This document shows positions 1 through 7,234 of a stretch of 16,342 nt of DNA, piece after piece (position 1 is the first letter of the stretch; each line of letters starts with the position of its first letter). The notes beneath the pieces are model-generated. The model was not told the DNA's origin, made no database searches, and worked only from the letters and a program-made list of their open reading frames with translations. A program made the position numbers and the translations under genes. Origin of the DNA: Paucimonas sp. (GTDB lineage Bacteria > Pseudomonadota > Gammaproteobacteria > Burkholderiales > Burkholderiaceae_D); assembly GCA_029266815.1 (NCBI GenBank), contig JAQSWC010000004.1:1-16342 (forward strand), in the 5' to 3' direction.

Positions 1-1
1 A

Positions 2-314
2 ATGCGTCATACAACACCTGATTTCTTAAAGGTCTTGGATATCTTCAATGCGAAGAGCAAACAAGATTTGGAGAAACGCTGCAGAAATTTAGTATTAAAT
101 CAAACTGACTTTGCAGCGCTCATATTGGCCGATCAACATGGCGTATTAGAAGCGTATCAGTATGCGAATTACTTCGCACCGCCTTACGCCACCTCATCTT
201 GTTCCCGCGAAGGCAGACGAATCTGCTTTTAAGTCAAACGGAGTCGGGCTATTTAAAACGAAAGCAGCAGCAAAGTTTGCGTCCAAATTATTTCAATTAA
301 AAGCAGAACAGTGA
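2..314 (+). pseudogene. Frameshifted small gene of unknown function
   Basis: I do not recognise this gene. An ATG at base 2 opens 76 codons ending at 230-232. The last residues before that stop (after YANYFAPP) look unlike protein. From about base 165 a second frame, offset by one base, reads HLVPAKADESAFKSNGVG and then a Lys/Ala-rich tail (KTKAAAKFASKLFQLKAEQ) to TGA at 312-314. Joined, the two frames give about 103 residues that read as one small, charged, probably soluble protein. That is what a single extra base near 165-210 would cause. There is no signal peptide or membrane segment. The gene may begin before the window, since no ribosome site can be seen. The sequence is much more A+T rich than the genes to its right. 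Alternatives are two small independent ORFs (the second could start at ATG 162) or a sequencing error. That it is coding is inference from how the translation reads. Confidence 0.35.
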
Positions 315-345
315 AGCGTAGCAGCTCACCTCTTCTATACGCTTC
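313..345. repeat. Inverted repeat after the frameshifted gene
   Basis: GAAGCGTA (313-320) and TACGCTTC (338-345) are perfect 8-base inverted arms around a 17-base centre. They begin within the TGA of the frameshifted ORF. No T tract follows on either strand, so a standard intrinsic terminator is not supported. It may be a terminator remnant or a dispersed hairpin. Confidence 0.4.
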
Positions 346-726
346 GCCATGAATATTGGTATCTCTTTTACTTCGACAATCACGACACTGCAGAGAATCA
401 GAATCATTGGCGACACAGATCGCATATCCAACTTGTCCGTTGATTGTGGCCGAACCTTACCCTCGCTAAAGTCTGGTCAAAAGCGCGCGACCACGACCTT
501 ACTTTCGCCAACAAAATTCACCTCCGGTACCAACGCCGTAATTTACAGCTTTAACCGCTTATTCCGCCGGACCGTTGAAAGCCTTAGGACAAAAAGCGAA
601 TTCTCTTCTACCGCAAACCTGATTATTTAGCTCTTCGCCTGCGGCTCGTTCCTGCATCTTCGCATCGAAATCAACGAGATAAATATCTTCTTTACCGTTC
701 GGCGAAGGGCACTGCGCTTTTCCGAC
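320..726 (-). pseudogene. Decayed protein-coding remnant, family unknown
   Basis: The minus strand has three consecutive stretches of protein-like text in shifting frames. From 726 to 559, 55 codons without ATG at the beginning include CPSPNGKEDIYLVDFDAK and then Cys-containing text, ending in TAA. The same frame goes on as AVKAVNYGVGTGGEFCW to TAA at 501-499. Nearby, another frame reads ESKVVVARF, a TGA (479-477), then PDFSEGKVR. The third frame takes over near 456 with SATINGQVGYAICVANDSD and a Cys-x2-Cys pair. No frame has a convincing start with a ribosome site. The simplest reading is one Cys-rich gene broken by at least two stops and two frameshifts, lying just downstream of the tsaC/sua5 gene. 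I cannot name the family. The exact ends are uncertain, and chance cannot be excluded. Confidence 0.3.
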
Positions 727-740
727 CTACTTTGTGATGT

Positions 741-1766
741 CTAGCCGCTTACCATCCTCTCCAGCAAGCCCGCCGAATCGAAAGCCGCGCGACGCAGGCG
801 GTCGTTCACGCCCTGCCATTCGCTCCCTACCGGCGGCGATTCGACCAGGATGATGTCCGCATTCACTGCATCCATCTCACGCAGCGCTGCGTAAAGGTCA
901 TGCGCATAGCCTTCAGGCGTGGCCGGCATACTCATGCGCGCAGCCACGGGGGCTGAAACTTCGGAAGAACCGATCAACGCCCCCCGCTTTCCGGCGCGGG
1001 CAAGTTTTGCAAGCGTTTCGTTCACCTCATCCTTCGCAATCAATGCCACCGGCGTACGCGGTGCATAGTGCGCTTCCAGCGTGCCGGACGCGCGCGGCGC
1101 TTGCGCATCTGCCTGGCGCGGCGAGATGCTGATCACTTTTTCGATGTCCGCTGCGCTGATATGTCCCGGCCGCAGCAGCACCGGACCATGCGTCGCCATG
1201 CGAGAAAGATCGAGGATGGTGGATTCGATGCCTACTTCGCTCTGCCCGCCATCTAGAATGCACGTTACCCTTTTATCGGGGTCAGAGTCGAATTCCTCAT
1301 GCACATGCTGCGCGGTGGTCGGACTGACGTGGCCGAATTTATTGGCCGAGGGTGCGGCGAGACCACCCTTGCCGTTCTTGAATACCGTGAGCAGTGCCTG
1401 CGCGACCGGATGCGAGGGGCAGCGTAAGCCTATGGTGTCCTGCCCGCCCGAGACAGCATCGGGTATGTGCGGCGCTCGCTTGAGGATCAGCGTCAGCGGG
1501 CCGGGCCAGAATGCTGCGATCAATTGATGCGCCTGCGGTGGAACGTCCTGCGCCCAATGGTCGAGATCGGCGCCGGGCGCGAGATGGACGATGACGGGAT
1601 GACCGGCCGGACGCCCTTTCGCGGCGTAGATTTTCGCCACCGCTGTGGGATTCTCGGCGTCCGCACCGAGGCCGTAGACAGTTTCAGTGGGAAAGGCAAC
1701 GAGCTCGCCTGCTTCGAGCCTGCGCGCCGCTGCTTCAATGGCGGCCATGTCCAGGATAGAAGCCAT
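741..1766 (-). CDS. L-threonylcarbamoyladenylate synthase, long (Sua5) form
   Basis: Makes threonylcarbamoyl-AMP from threonine, bicarbonate and ATP, the first step of t6A37 modification of tRNAs that read ANN codons; cytoplasmic. In the 341-residue protein the YrdC domain shows FPTETVYGLGADA (25-37), KGRPAGHPVIVH (50-61), WPGPLTLIL (87-95), APSANKFGHVSPTTA (138-152) and ESTILDL (181-187). The linker to the second domain is ASGTLEAHYAP (226-236), and about 105 residues follow, as in Sua5 rather than the short E. coli TsaC. The open frame extends upstream into purK (to 1940), but that part is a shadow of purK. ATG at 1766 lies 8 bases after the purK stop and gives the family's normal N-terminus; a second ATG at 1748 is possible. 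The ribosome site is weak, so translation may depend on purK. It is the last gene of the leftward cluster. Confidence 0.93.
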   Translation of the reverse strand: MASILDMAAIEAAARRLEAGELVAFPTETVYGLGADAENPTAVAKIYAAKGRPAGHPVIVHLAPGADLDHWAQDVPPQAHQLIAAFWPGPLTLILKRAPHIPDAVSGGQDTIGLRCPSHPVAQALLTVFKNGKGGLAAPSANKFGHVSPTTAQHVHEEFDSDPDKRVTCILDGGQSEVGIESTILDLSRMATHGPVLLRPGHISAADIEKVISISPRQADAQAPRASGTLEAHYAPRTPVALIAKDEVNETLAKLARAGKRGALIGSSEVSAPVAARMSMPATPEGYAHDLYAALREMDAVNADIILVESPPVGSEWQGVNDRLRRAAFDSAGLLERMVSG

Positions 1767-1774
1767 GCTCAGAT

Positions 1775-2968
1775 TTAAAGCGGTATGCCGAGAATGCCAC
1801 AGGCCGCGTGCAAACTCTTCTGCGCTTCTGCCAGTGTCGGTGCGACGAAAGTCACATGCCCCATCTTGCGTCCGCGCCGTGCCTCTTCCTTGCCGTACAG
1901 ATGAAGATAGGCGCCGGGCAGCGCCAGCACCTTGTCCCATGCCGGCTCGCGTACATCGTTGCTGTCACCGTTGAACCAGATATCGCCAAGGATGTTGAGC
2001 ATCACGGCCGGCGAATGCTGGCGCGTGTCGCCCAGCGGCAGTCTTGCCATTGCCCGCGCCTGCTGCGCGAACTGACTGGTGACGCAGGCATCGATGGTGT
2101 AGTGGCCGCTGTTGTGCGGGCGTGGTGCCATTTCATTGACGATCAGTGAGCCGTCCTGCAGCACGAAGAATTCAATGCAGAGCACCCCGACGTAATCGAG
2201 CCGCTCGATGAGGGTCAACGCCGCCTGCTGTGCTTTCTTTGCGCACTCAGGCGTGACATTGGGGCCGGGCACGGTGGTAGTGAAAAGAATACCACCACGA
2301 TGCACATTCTCTGCGATGGGATACACCACCATCTTGCCGTCGACACCGCGTGCGGCGAGTACCGATACCTCGTAGGCCAGCGGCAGCATCTTTTCAAGAA
2401 TGCAGCTCACGCCGTTCATGCCTGCGAACGCAATGCGCAATTCGTCGCGCGTATTCACCCGCACCTGGCCCTTGCCGTCGTAGCCCATGCGAACAGTCTT
2501 CAGGATGCCCGGAAGCAGCGCATCCGGAACGGCATTGATATCGTTCTCCGACTCGATGGTCTTATTAGGCGCCGGCAGCACGCCGGAAATCGACGCGCAC
2601 TCCGTGAAGAAACGCTTTTCCGCAACGCGGTCCTGGGCAACGGATACAGCCGCGGCGGAAGGCGCCACGAATCTGCTCTGGGCCAGCAAGGCAAGGCTTT
2701 GCGCAGGCACGTTTTCGAATTCGGTGGTCACTGCGACGCATTGCGCGGCCAGCTCCTTCAATGCTGTTTCATCCGTGTAGGAAGCGCACAGGAGATGATC
2801 CGCAGCATGGCCGGCGGGACAATCATTACTGGTTTCAAGCACGGCAACCTTGAAGCCCATCGCCTGCGCGGCATGCACGAACATGCGGCCCAGCTGGCCG
2901 CCGCCCATCACGCCCAGCCAGGTAGCGGGCGAGGCTGCAGGAATAAAGGGAGACGTGGTATTGCTCAT
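1775..2968 (-). CDS. purK: N5-carboxyaminoimidazole ribonucleotide synthase (PurK)
   Basis: Uses ATP and bicarbonate to convert AIR to N5-CAIR, the substrate of PurE, in de novo purine synthesis. It is a 397-residue ATP-grasp protein. Visible are GVMGGGQLGRM (19-29, the N-terminal Rossmann-like domain), KTVRMGYDGKGQ (157-168, the ATP-grasp loop), EKMLPLAYE (192-200), IEFF (265-268), and NEMAPRPHNSGHYTIDA (278-294, the metal and nucleotide-binding signature). About 16 extra residues precede the first conserved strand. The ATG overlaps the purE stop as ATGA (2965-2968), so translational coupling fits the poor ribosome site. The length is typical of PurK. Confidence 0.97.
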   Translation of the reverse strand: MSNTTSPFIPAASPATWLGVMGGGQLGRMFVHAAQAMGFKVAVLETSNDCPAGHAADHLLCASYTDETALKELAAQCVAVTTEFENVPAQSLALLAQSRFVAPSAAAVSVAQDRVAEKRFFTECASISGVLPAPNKTIESENDINAVPDALLPGILKTVRMGYDGKGQVRVNTRDELRIAFAGMNGVSCILEKMLPLAYEVSVLAARGVDGKMVVYPIAENVHRGGILFTTTVPGPNVTPECAKKAQQAALTLIERLDYVGVLCIEFFVLQDGSLIVNEMAPRPHNSGHYTIDACVTSQFAQQARAMARLPLGDTRQHSPAVMLNILGDIWFNGDSNDVREPAWDKVLALPGAYLHLYGKEEARRGRKMGHVTFVAPTLAEAQKSLHAACGILGIPL

Positions 2969-3471
2969 GCCGGAAGCGTCATGGCTTGCGCAGCCTGGGT
3001 CTGCTTCACACGGAATTCCTGCAGTTTGGCTGCCAATGCATCGTCGGTTGCGGCAAGCATGGCGATTGCGGTCAATGCTGCATTGGCGGCGCCCGCTTCG
3101 CCGATGGCGAAGGTGGAAACTGGAATGCCCTTCGGCATCTGCACGATGGAGAGCAACGAATCCTCGCCGCGCAGATACTTGGATGGCACCGGTACGCCAA
3201 GCACCGGCACGATGGTTTTTGCCGCCAGCATGCCCGGTAGATGCGCTGCACCGCCGGCGCCGGCGATGATAGCGCGCAGGCCACGTTCGCGGGCGGTTTC
3301 GGCGTAACGGAACATGTCGTCCGGCATGCGATGTGCCGAGACCACCTGCGCTTCGAAAGGAATACTGAATTCCTTCAGCATGGTGACGGCATGCTGCATC
3401 ACGTCCCAGTCGGACGAGGAACCCATTACCACGCCGACCAGCGGCTTGCCTGTTTGTGCTTGAGTTGCCAT
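2965..3471 (-). CDS. purE: N5-carboxyaminoimidazole ribonucleotide mutase (PurE class I)
   Basis: Moves the carboxyl group of N5-CAIR to C4 to give CAIR; it acts right after PurK. The 168-residue protein contains GSSSD (17-21), SAHRMP (45-50, with the conserved active-site His), AGAGGAAHLPG (70-80), GVPVPSK (92-98) and MPKGIPVSTFAIGEAGAANA (112-131). These are class I marks, and class I goes with a PurK partner, which is encoded next. An in-frame ATG exists at 3501, but ATG 3471 has an AGAGGA ribosome site seven bases upstream and gives the normal N-terminus. The stop overlaps the purK start by 4 bases. The roughly 100-base gap from purC contains two hairpins. Confidence 0.96.
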   Translation of the reverse strand: MATQAQTGKPLVGVVMGSSSDWDVMQHAVTMLKEFSIPFEAQVVSAHRMPDDMFRYAETARERGLRAIIAGAGGAAHLPGMLAAKTIVPVLGVPVPSKYLRGEDSLLSIVQMPKGIPVSTFAIGEAGAANAALTAIAMLAATDDALAAKLQEFRVKQTQAAQAMTLPA

Positions 3472-3505
3472 GTCTGTTTCCTCTATGGCCATGAAAGCCA
3501 CTGGA

Positions 3506-3523
3506 TTCCGGCTTGCGCCGGAA
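3506..3523. repeat. REP-like hairpin between purC and purE
   Basis: TTCCGGC (3506-3512), loop TTGC, GCCGGAA (3517-3523) is a perfect 7-base stem, set in CTGGATTCCGG...CCGGAACGACGG. The wording closely resembles dispersed intergenic palindromes of the type ATTCC-(stem)-GGAATGAC common in proteobacterial genomes. A second hairpin, GACGGT (3525-3530) with ACCGTC (3540-3545), follows directly. No T tract follows on the coding strand, so it is more likely a dispersed repeat or mRNA-stabilising element than a terminator. Multicopy status was not tested. Confidence 0.55.
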
Positions 3524-3573
3524 CGACGGTTAGGTTGCTACCGTCTCTTCTAACAAGGGGGGGCGTGCGAGAC

Positions 3574-4470
3574 TCAAATTTCGAGTTCCTTGCCGGTCAA
3601 GCGCTGCAATGCCTCGCGATACTTTGCAGCGGTTTTCTCGATCACGTCAGCAGGCAAAGCCGGTGCCGGCGCAGTCTTGTTCCAGTCCTTCAGCGTCTCC
3701 AGATAGTCGCGCACGAACTGCTTGTCGAAAGAAGGTGGCGACATGCCTGGCGCATATGAATCTGCCGGCCAGAAGCGCGAGGAATCGGCAGTCAGCACTT
3801 CGTCCATCAGGTGCAGCACGTTGTTTTCATCAAGGCCGAATTCGAACTTGGTATCCGCGATGATGATGCCGCGCGTGGCCGCGTAGTCGGCAGCGGTCTG
3901 ATACAGACGGATGCTGATGTCGCGTATCTTCGCGGACAGCTCCTTGCCGATGAGCGCTTCGGTCTGGGCAAAGCTGATGTTCTCATCATGCTCGCCCTGT
4001 TCCGCCTTCGCAGCCGGCGTAAAAATAGGTTCGGGCAGCCTGTCGGCCTGACGCAATCCGGAAGGCAAGGCGATGCCGCAGATCGCGCCGGTCGCTTGGT
4101 AATCCTTCCAGCCGGAGCCGATGATGTACCCGCGCACCACTGCCTCCACCATGATCGGCTTCAAGCGCTTGGCGACGATGGCGCGGCCGCGCACTTGGTC
4201 TGCTTCATCGGGTTGCACCACCGATTCGGGTGCTACGCCAGTCACATGGTTCGGCACGATATCGCCGAGCTTCTCGAACCAGAAGTTCGTCATCTGGTTG
4301 AGCACCAATCCCTTTGAAGGAATCGGCTCGTTCATCACCACATCGAAGGCCGAGAGGCGATCGGTAGTCACGATCAGTATCTTGTCGTCGCCGACCGCGT
4401 AGTTGTCGCGCACCTTGCCGCGTCCCAGCAGGGGCAGCGACTTGATGTTCGATTCATAAAGACTGTTCAT
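3574..4470 (-). CDS. purC: Phosphoribosylaminoimidazole-succinocarboxamide synthase (PurC)
   Basis: Joins aspartate to CAIR with ATP to form SAICAR, the step after PurE. The 298-residue protein is the long form. Motifs: GKVRDNY (18-24, nucleotide binding), TTDRLSAFD (35-43), EAVVRGYIIGSGWKDY (109-124), EPIFTPAAKAEQGEHDENIS (147-166), DTKFEFG (206-212), DEVLTADSSRFWP (223-235) and PPSFDKQFVRDYL (245-257). The frame is open up to an ATG at 4491, but that start lies inside a hairpin. ATG 4470 has GGAG six bases upstream and the usual MNSLYES N-terminus. The spacer between GGAG and ATG is TTTTTT, and the hairpin at 4481-4511 abuts GGAG, so expression may be controlled there. It is the first purine gene of the run purC-purE-purK. 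Confidence 0.97.
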   Translation of the reverse strand: MNSLYESNIKSLPLLGRGKVRDNYAVGDDKILIVTTDRLSAFDVVMNEPIPSKGLVLNQMTNFWFEKLGDIVPNHVTGVAPESVVQPDEADQVRGRAIVAKRLKPIMVEAVVRGYIIGSGWKDYQATGAICGIALPSGLRQADRLPEPIFTPAAKAEQGEHDENISFAQTEALIGKELSAKIRDISIRLYQTAADYAATRGIIIADTKFEFGLDENNVLHLMDEVLTADSSRFWPADSYAPGMSPPSFDKQFVRDYLETLKDWNKTAPAPALPADVIEKTAAKYREALQRLTGKELEI

Positions 4471-4480
4471 AAAAAACTCC

Positions 4481-4511
4481 AAGGCCGGCATGTCGTCGAC
4501 AGGCCGGCCTT
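4481..4511 (-). terminator. Terminator/attenuator-like hairpin, fba-purC junction
   Basis: Read leftward, AAGGCCGGC (4511-4503), a 13-base loop and GCCGGCCTT (4489-4481) form a perfect 9-base G+C-rich stem. It is followed by GGAG and six T (4476-4471), then the purC ATG. This looks like an intrinsic terminator for fba with its U tract displaced by four bases. The same bases GGAG and TTTTTT serve as the purC ribosome site and spacer. Partial termination or occlusion of the site is inferred, not shown. Confidence 0.6.
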
Positions 4512-4532
4512 TCAGGTTGATGCGCTATCGAT

Positions 4533-5597
4533 TTACTGAACGACTTGAGCGAGTTCGCCCTTCTTGTAGCGCTCAGCGATCACGTCCAGCGACACCGCCT
4601 TGATCTTGCCTGCCTGGCCGGCGGAACCGAACTCGGTGTAGCGCTGCATCACGATCTTCTTCGCAGCTTCGCGCGCCGGCTTGTTGTAGTCGCGCGGATC
4701 GAACTTGCCCGGATTTTCAAAGATGTACTTGCGCATTGCAGCGGTCATCGCCAGACGGATGTCGGTATCGATGTTGACCTTGCGAACGCCGTGCTTGATG
4801 CCCTCTTGAATCTCTTCGACCGGCACGCCGTAGGTCTCTTTCATGTCGCCGCCGTACTGGCGGATGATTTCCAACAGGTCCTGCGGCACCGACGACGAAC
4901 CGTGCATCACCAGATGGGTGTTAGGCAGGCGTGCATGGATTTCCTTGATGCGGCCGATGGCCAGGATATCGCCGGTGGGCTTGCGCGAGAATTTGTAGGC
5001 GCCATGCGAGGTGCCGATTGCAATCGCCAGCGCATCGCACTGGGTCTGCTTGACGAAGTCGGCAGCCTGGTCGACGTCGGTGAGCAATTGCTCGCGAGTC
5101 ATCGTGCCTTCGGCGCCGTGGCCGTCTTCCTTGTCGCCCTTCATCGTTTCGAGCGAACCCAGCACACCCAGTTCACCTTCAACGGTGACGCCGATCGAGT
5201 GCGCGAATTCGACTACCTTGCGGGTGGTCTCAACGTTGTATTCGTAGCTGGCAACGGTCTTGCCATCGGCCTCGAGCGAACCGTCCATCATCACCGACGA
5301 GAAGCCGGAACGGATTGCAGCCATGCACACTGCCGGCGACTGGCCGTGGTCCTGGTGCATGACGATGGGAATATGCGGATACGCTTCGACCGCAGCGGAG
5401 ATCAGGTGGCGCAGGAAAGCCTCGCCCGCGTATTTGCGCGCGCCGGCGGAAGCCTGCATGATCACCGGCGAATTGACTTCGTTGGCGGCTTCCATGATGG
5501 CCGTCACCTGCTCCAGGTTGTTGACGTTGAACGCCGGCAGGCCGTAGCCGTTTTCTGCAGCGTGATCCAGCAATTGACGCATCGATACGAGAGGCAT
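4533..5597 (-). CDS. fba: Fructose-bisphosphate aldolase, class II (Calvin-cycle subtype)
   Basis: Reversibly cleaves fructose 1,6-bisphosphate to DHAP and glyceraldehyde 3-phosphate; a Zn-dependent cytoplasmic enzyme of glycolysis and gluconeogenesis. The 354-residue protein shows QDHGQSP (82-88, catalytic Asp and a Zn-ligand His), MMDGS (103-107), GELG (141-144), GTSHGAYK (195-202, Zn His), HGSSSVP (232-238, Zn His) and KVNIDTD (273-279, phosphate binding). The long form with HGSSSVP resembles the class II subtype found in Calvin-cycle operons and betaproteobacteria. No Rubisco gene is visible, so a glycolytic role is assumed. ATG 5597 has GGAG six bases upstream; the in-frame ATG at 5609 would overlap that site. 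It sits between pyk and purC, with about 100 bases to pyk. Confidence 0.96.
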   Translation of the reverse strand: MPLVSMRQLLDHAAENGYGLPAFNVNNLEQVTAIMEAANEVNSPVIMQASAGARKYAGEAFLRHLISAAVEAYPHIPIVMHQDHGQSPAVCMAAIRSGFSSVMMDGSLEADGKTVASYEYNVETTRKVVEFAHSIGVTVEGELGVLGSLETMKGDKEDGHGAEGTMTREQLLTDVDQAADFVKQTQCDALAIAIGTSHGAYKFSRKPTGDILAIGRIKEIHARLPNTHLVMHGSSSVPQDLLEIIRQYGGDMKETYGVPVEEIQEGIKHGVRKVNIDTDIRLAMTAAMRKYIFENPGKFDPRDYNKPAREAAKKIVMQRYTEFGSAGQAGKIKAVSLDVIAERYKKGELAQVVQ

Positions 5598-5700
5598 GAC
5601 TATCTCCAAATTGAACTAATTAACCACTTCAAACACTTCAAGACGAAAGAAGCCCGCCTCTCCGTCTCAACCTTTACAAGACTGTTCGAATAACTTCCGA

Positions 5701-7131
5701 TTACTCGCCGATCTTCATGATCTTCAACGCGTTGGTGCCGCCGGTCTGGCCCATCGGCTCACCCCAGGTCACCACTACCATGTCGCCTTTTTTCACCAGG
5801 CCCTTTTCCAGCAGGATGCGCTGGGCTTCCATCATTACCGCATCGCGGTCGGTCGATTCGGCAAGATGCAATGTGCTGACGTTGCGGTACAGCTGCAGCT
5901 TGCGCTGGGTGAGTTCGCTCGGTGTCAATGCATAGATCGGCACGTCGATATTGTGACGGCTCATCCACAGCGGCGTGGAGCCGGATTCGGTCAGCGCTGC
6001 AATCGCCTTCACTTTCAGGTGATGCGCAGTGAACAAGGCGCCGTAGGCTATAGTCTGGTCGATACGCGAGAACATCACATTCAGGAAATCCGTTTCGAGG
6101 CGATAGCTCTCGGATTTCTCGGCTTCAATACAGATGGCCGACATGGCTTCGACGGTTTCAATAGGATATTTGCCGGAGGCGGTTTCAGCGGACGTCATGA
6201 CAGCATCGGTACCGTCCAGTACGGCGTTGGCCACGTCAGACACTTCCGCACGCGTCGGCACGGCGTTGACGATCATCGATTCCATCATCTGCGTCGCGGT
6301 GATCGCAACCTTGTTGGAAGCACGCGCCATCTTGATCATGCGCTTCTGCAGCGCGGGCACGGCGGCATTGCCGACTTCCACCGCGAGGTCGCCGCGGGCA
6401 ACCATGATGCCGTCCGATGCATCCAGGATTTCCTGCAGCACCGGAATCGCTTCCGCGCGCTCGATTTTCGCAATCATCTGCGGGCGGTGCTTGTATTTCT
6501 CGCCGGCGATGTTGGCCAACTGGCGCGCCATGATCATGTCGGCGGCATTCTTTGGGAAAGAGATCGCGAGGTAGTCAGCCTGGAAGCTCATCGCGGTCTT
6601 GATGTCTTCCATGTCCTTTGCCGTCAGCGCCGGCGCCGTGAGGCCGCCGCCCTGACGGTTGATGCCCTTGTTGTTGGAGAGTTCGCCACCGATCTTCACG
6701 CGGGTATGAATCTCGCTGCCAACCACTTTCTCGACGATCAACACAATCAGGCCATCGTTCAGCAGCAGCAGATCGTCCGGGCGCACGTCGTTCGGCAGCT
6801 CTTTATAGTCGAGGCCGACTTTGTCCTGATTGCCCAGCTCGCAGTTCGCGTCCAGGATGAACTTGTCGCCAGTGTTCAACTGGATCTTGCCGTTCTCGAA
6901 CTTGCCGACGCGGATCTTCGGACCCTGCATGTCGGCCATGATGGCCACTTCGCGTCCGCATCGCGCCGCCGCTTCCCGCACCATGTTCGCACGATCAATA
7001 TGATCCTGCGCCTTGCCATGGGAAAAATTGAGGCGCACGACATTGACGCCCGCCGCGATCATGCGCGTCAGGGTTTCGATGTCGTTTGACGCGGGACCGA
7101 TGGTGGAAACGATTTTGGTAGCACGATGCAT
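5701..7131 (-). CDS. pyk: Pyruvate kinase
   Basis: Converts phosphoenolpyruvate and ADP to pyruvate and ATP. The 476-residue protein has the full family pattern: TKIVSTIGPAS (5-15), NFSHG (35-39), MADMQGPKIRVG (65-76), MIAKIERAEA (219-228, with the catalytic Lys), GIMVARGDLAVEV (241-253, metal and PEP binding), ATQMMESM (279-286) and DAVMTSAETASGKYP (309-323), then the C-terminal regulatory domain. The length is near that of E. coli PykA (PykII). The N-terminus MHRATKIVST is the usual one, and AGGAAG lies six bases upstream of the ATG. It lies in a leftward run with pgk (103-base gap) and fba. Confidence 0.97.
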   Translation of the reverse strand: MHRATKIVSTIGPASNDIETLTRMIAAGVNVVRLNFSHGKAQDHIDRANMVREAAARCGREVAIMADMQGPKIRVGKFENGKIQLNTGDKFILDANCELGNQDKVGLDYKELPNDVRPDDLLLLNDGLIVLIVEKVVGSEIHTRVKIGGELSNNKGINRQGGGLTAPALTAKDMEDIKTAMSFQADYLAISFPKNAADMIMARQLANIAGEKYKHRPQMIAKIERAEAIPVLQEILDASDGIMVARGDLAVEVGNAAVPALQKRMIKMARASNKVAITATQMMESMIVNAVPTRAEVSDVANAVLDGTDAVMTSAETASGKYPIETVEAMSAICIEAEKSESYRLETDFLNVMFSRIDQTIAYGALFTAHHLKVKAIAALTESGSTPLWMSRHNIDVPIYALTPSELTQRKLQLYRNVSTLHLAESTDRDAVMMEAQRILLEKGLVKKGDMVVVTWGEPMGQTGGTNALKIMKIGE

Positions 7132-7234
7132 AAAGATCTTCCTGGTAACGAACTGGGGAAACGCGGGGCTCGACTTTTTTCGCCGGCACCGCGCCGTTTT
7201 TTCTTATTGATACTGCTTGATTAATGTTGCTGTC

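Noticed and set aside
349..630. Plus-strand 93-codon open frame in the A+T-rich left region
   Set aside because: Its translation is rich in Ser/Thr/Arg with no motif and no ribosome site, and it is antisense to segments that read more like protein.
1767..1940. 58-residue N-terminal extension of the tsaC/sua5 frame
   Set aside because: It lies wholly within purK in another frame. The Arg/Ser-rich text matches no Sua5 N-terminus, and ATG 1766 after the purK stop fits better.
2300..3307. Long plus-strand open frame opposite purK and purE
   Set aside because: Antisense shadow of two clearly conserved enzymes; its His/Arg/Ala-rich composition is typical of reversed G+C-rich codons.
4545..5693. 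382-codon plus-strand frame opposite fba
   Set aside because: Antisense of aldolase with a His/Arg/Val-rich translation and no domain pattern; open because of codon bias.
5866..7089. 407-codon plus-strand frame opposite pyruvate kinase
   Set aside because: Same reason: a mirror of a conserved enzyme, with no recognisable domain.
7165..7205. Possible terminator between pgk and pyk
   Set aside because: The stem CGGC/GCCG is only 4 bases and the T tract is on the plus strand, where no gene ends. Leftward transcripts would see A runs, so it is not a terminator for pgk.
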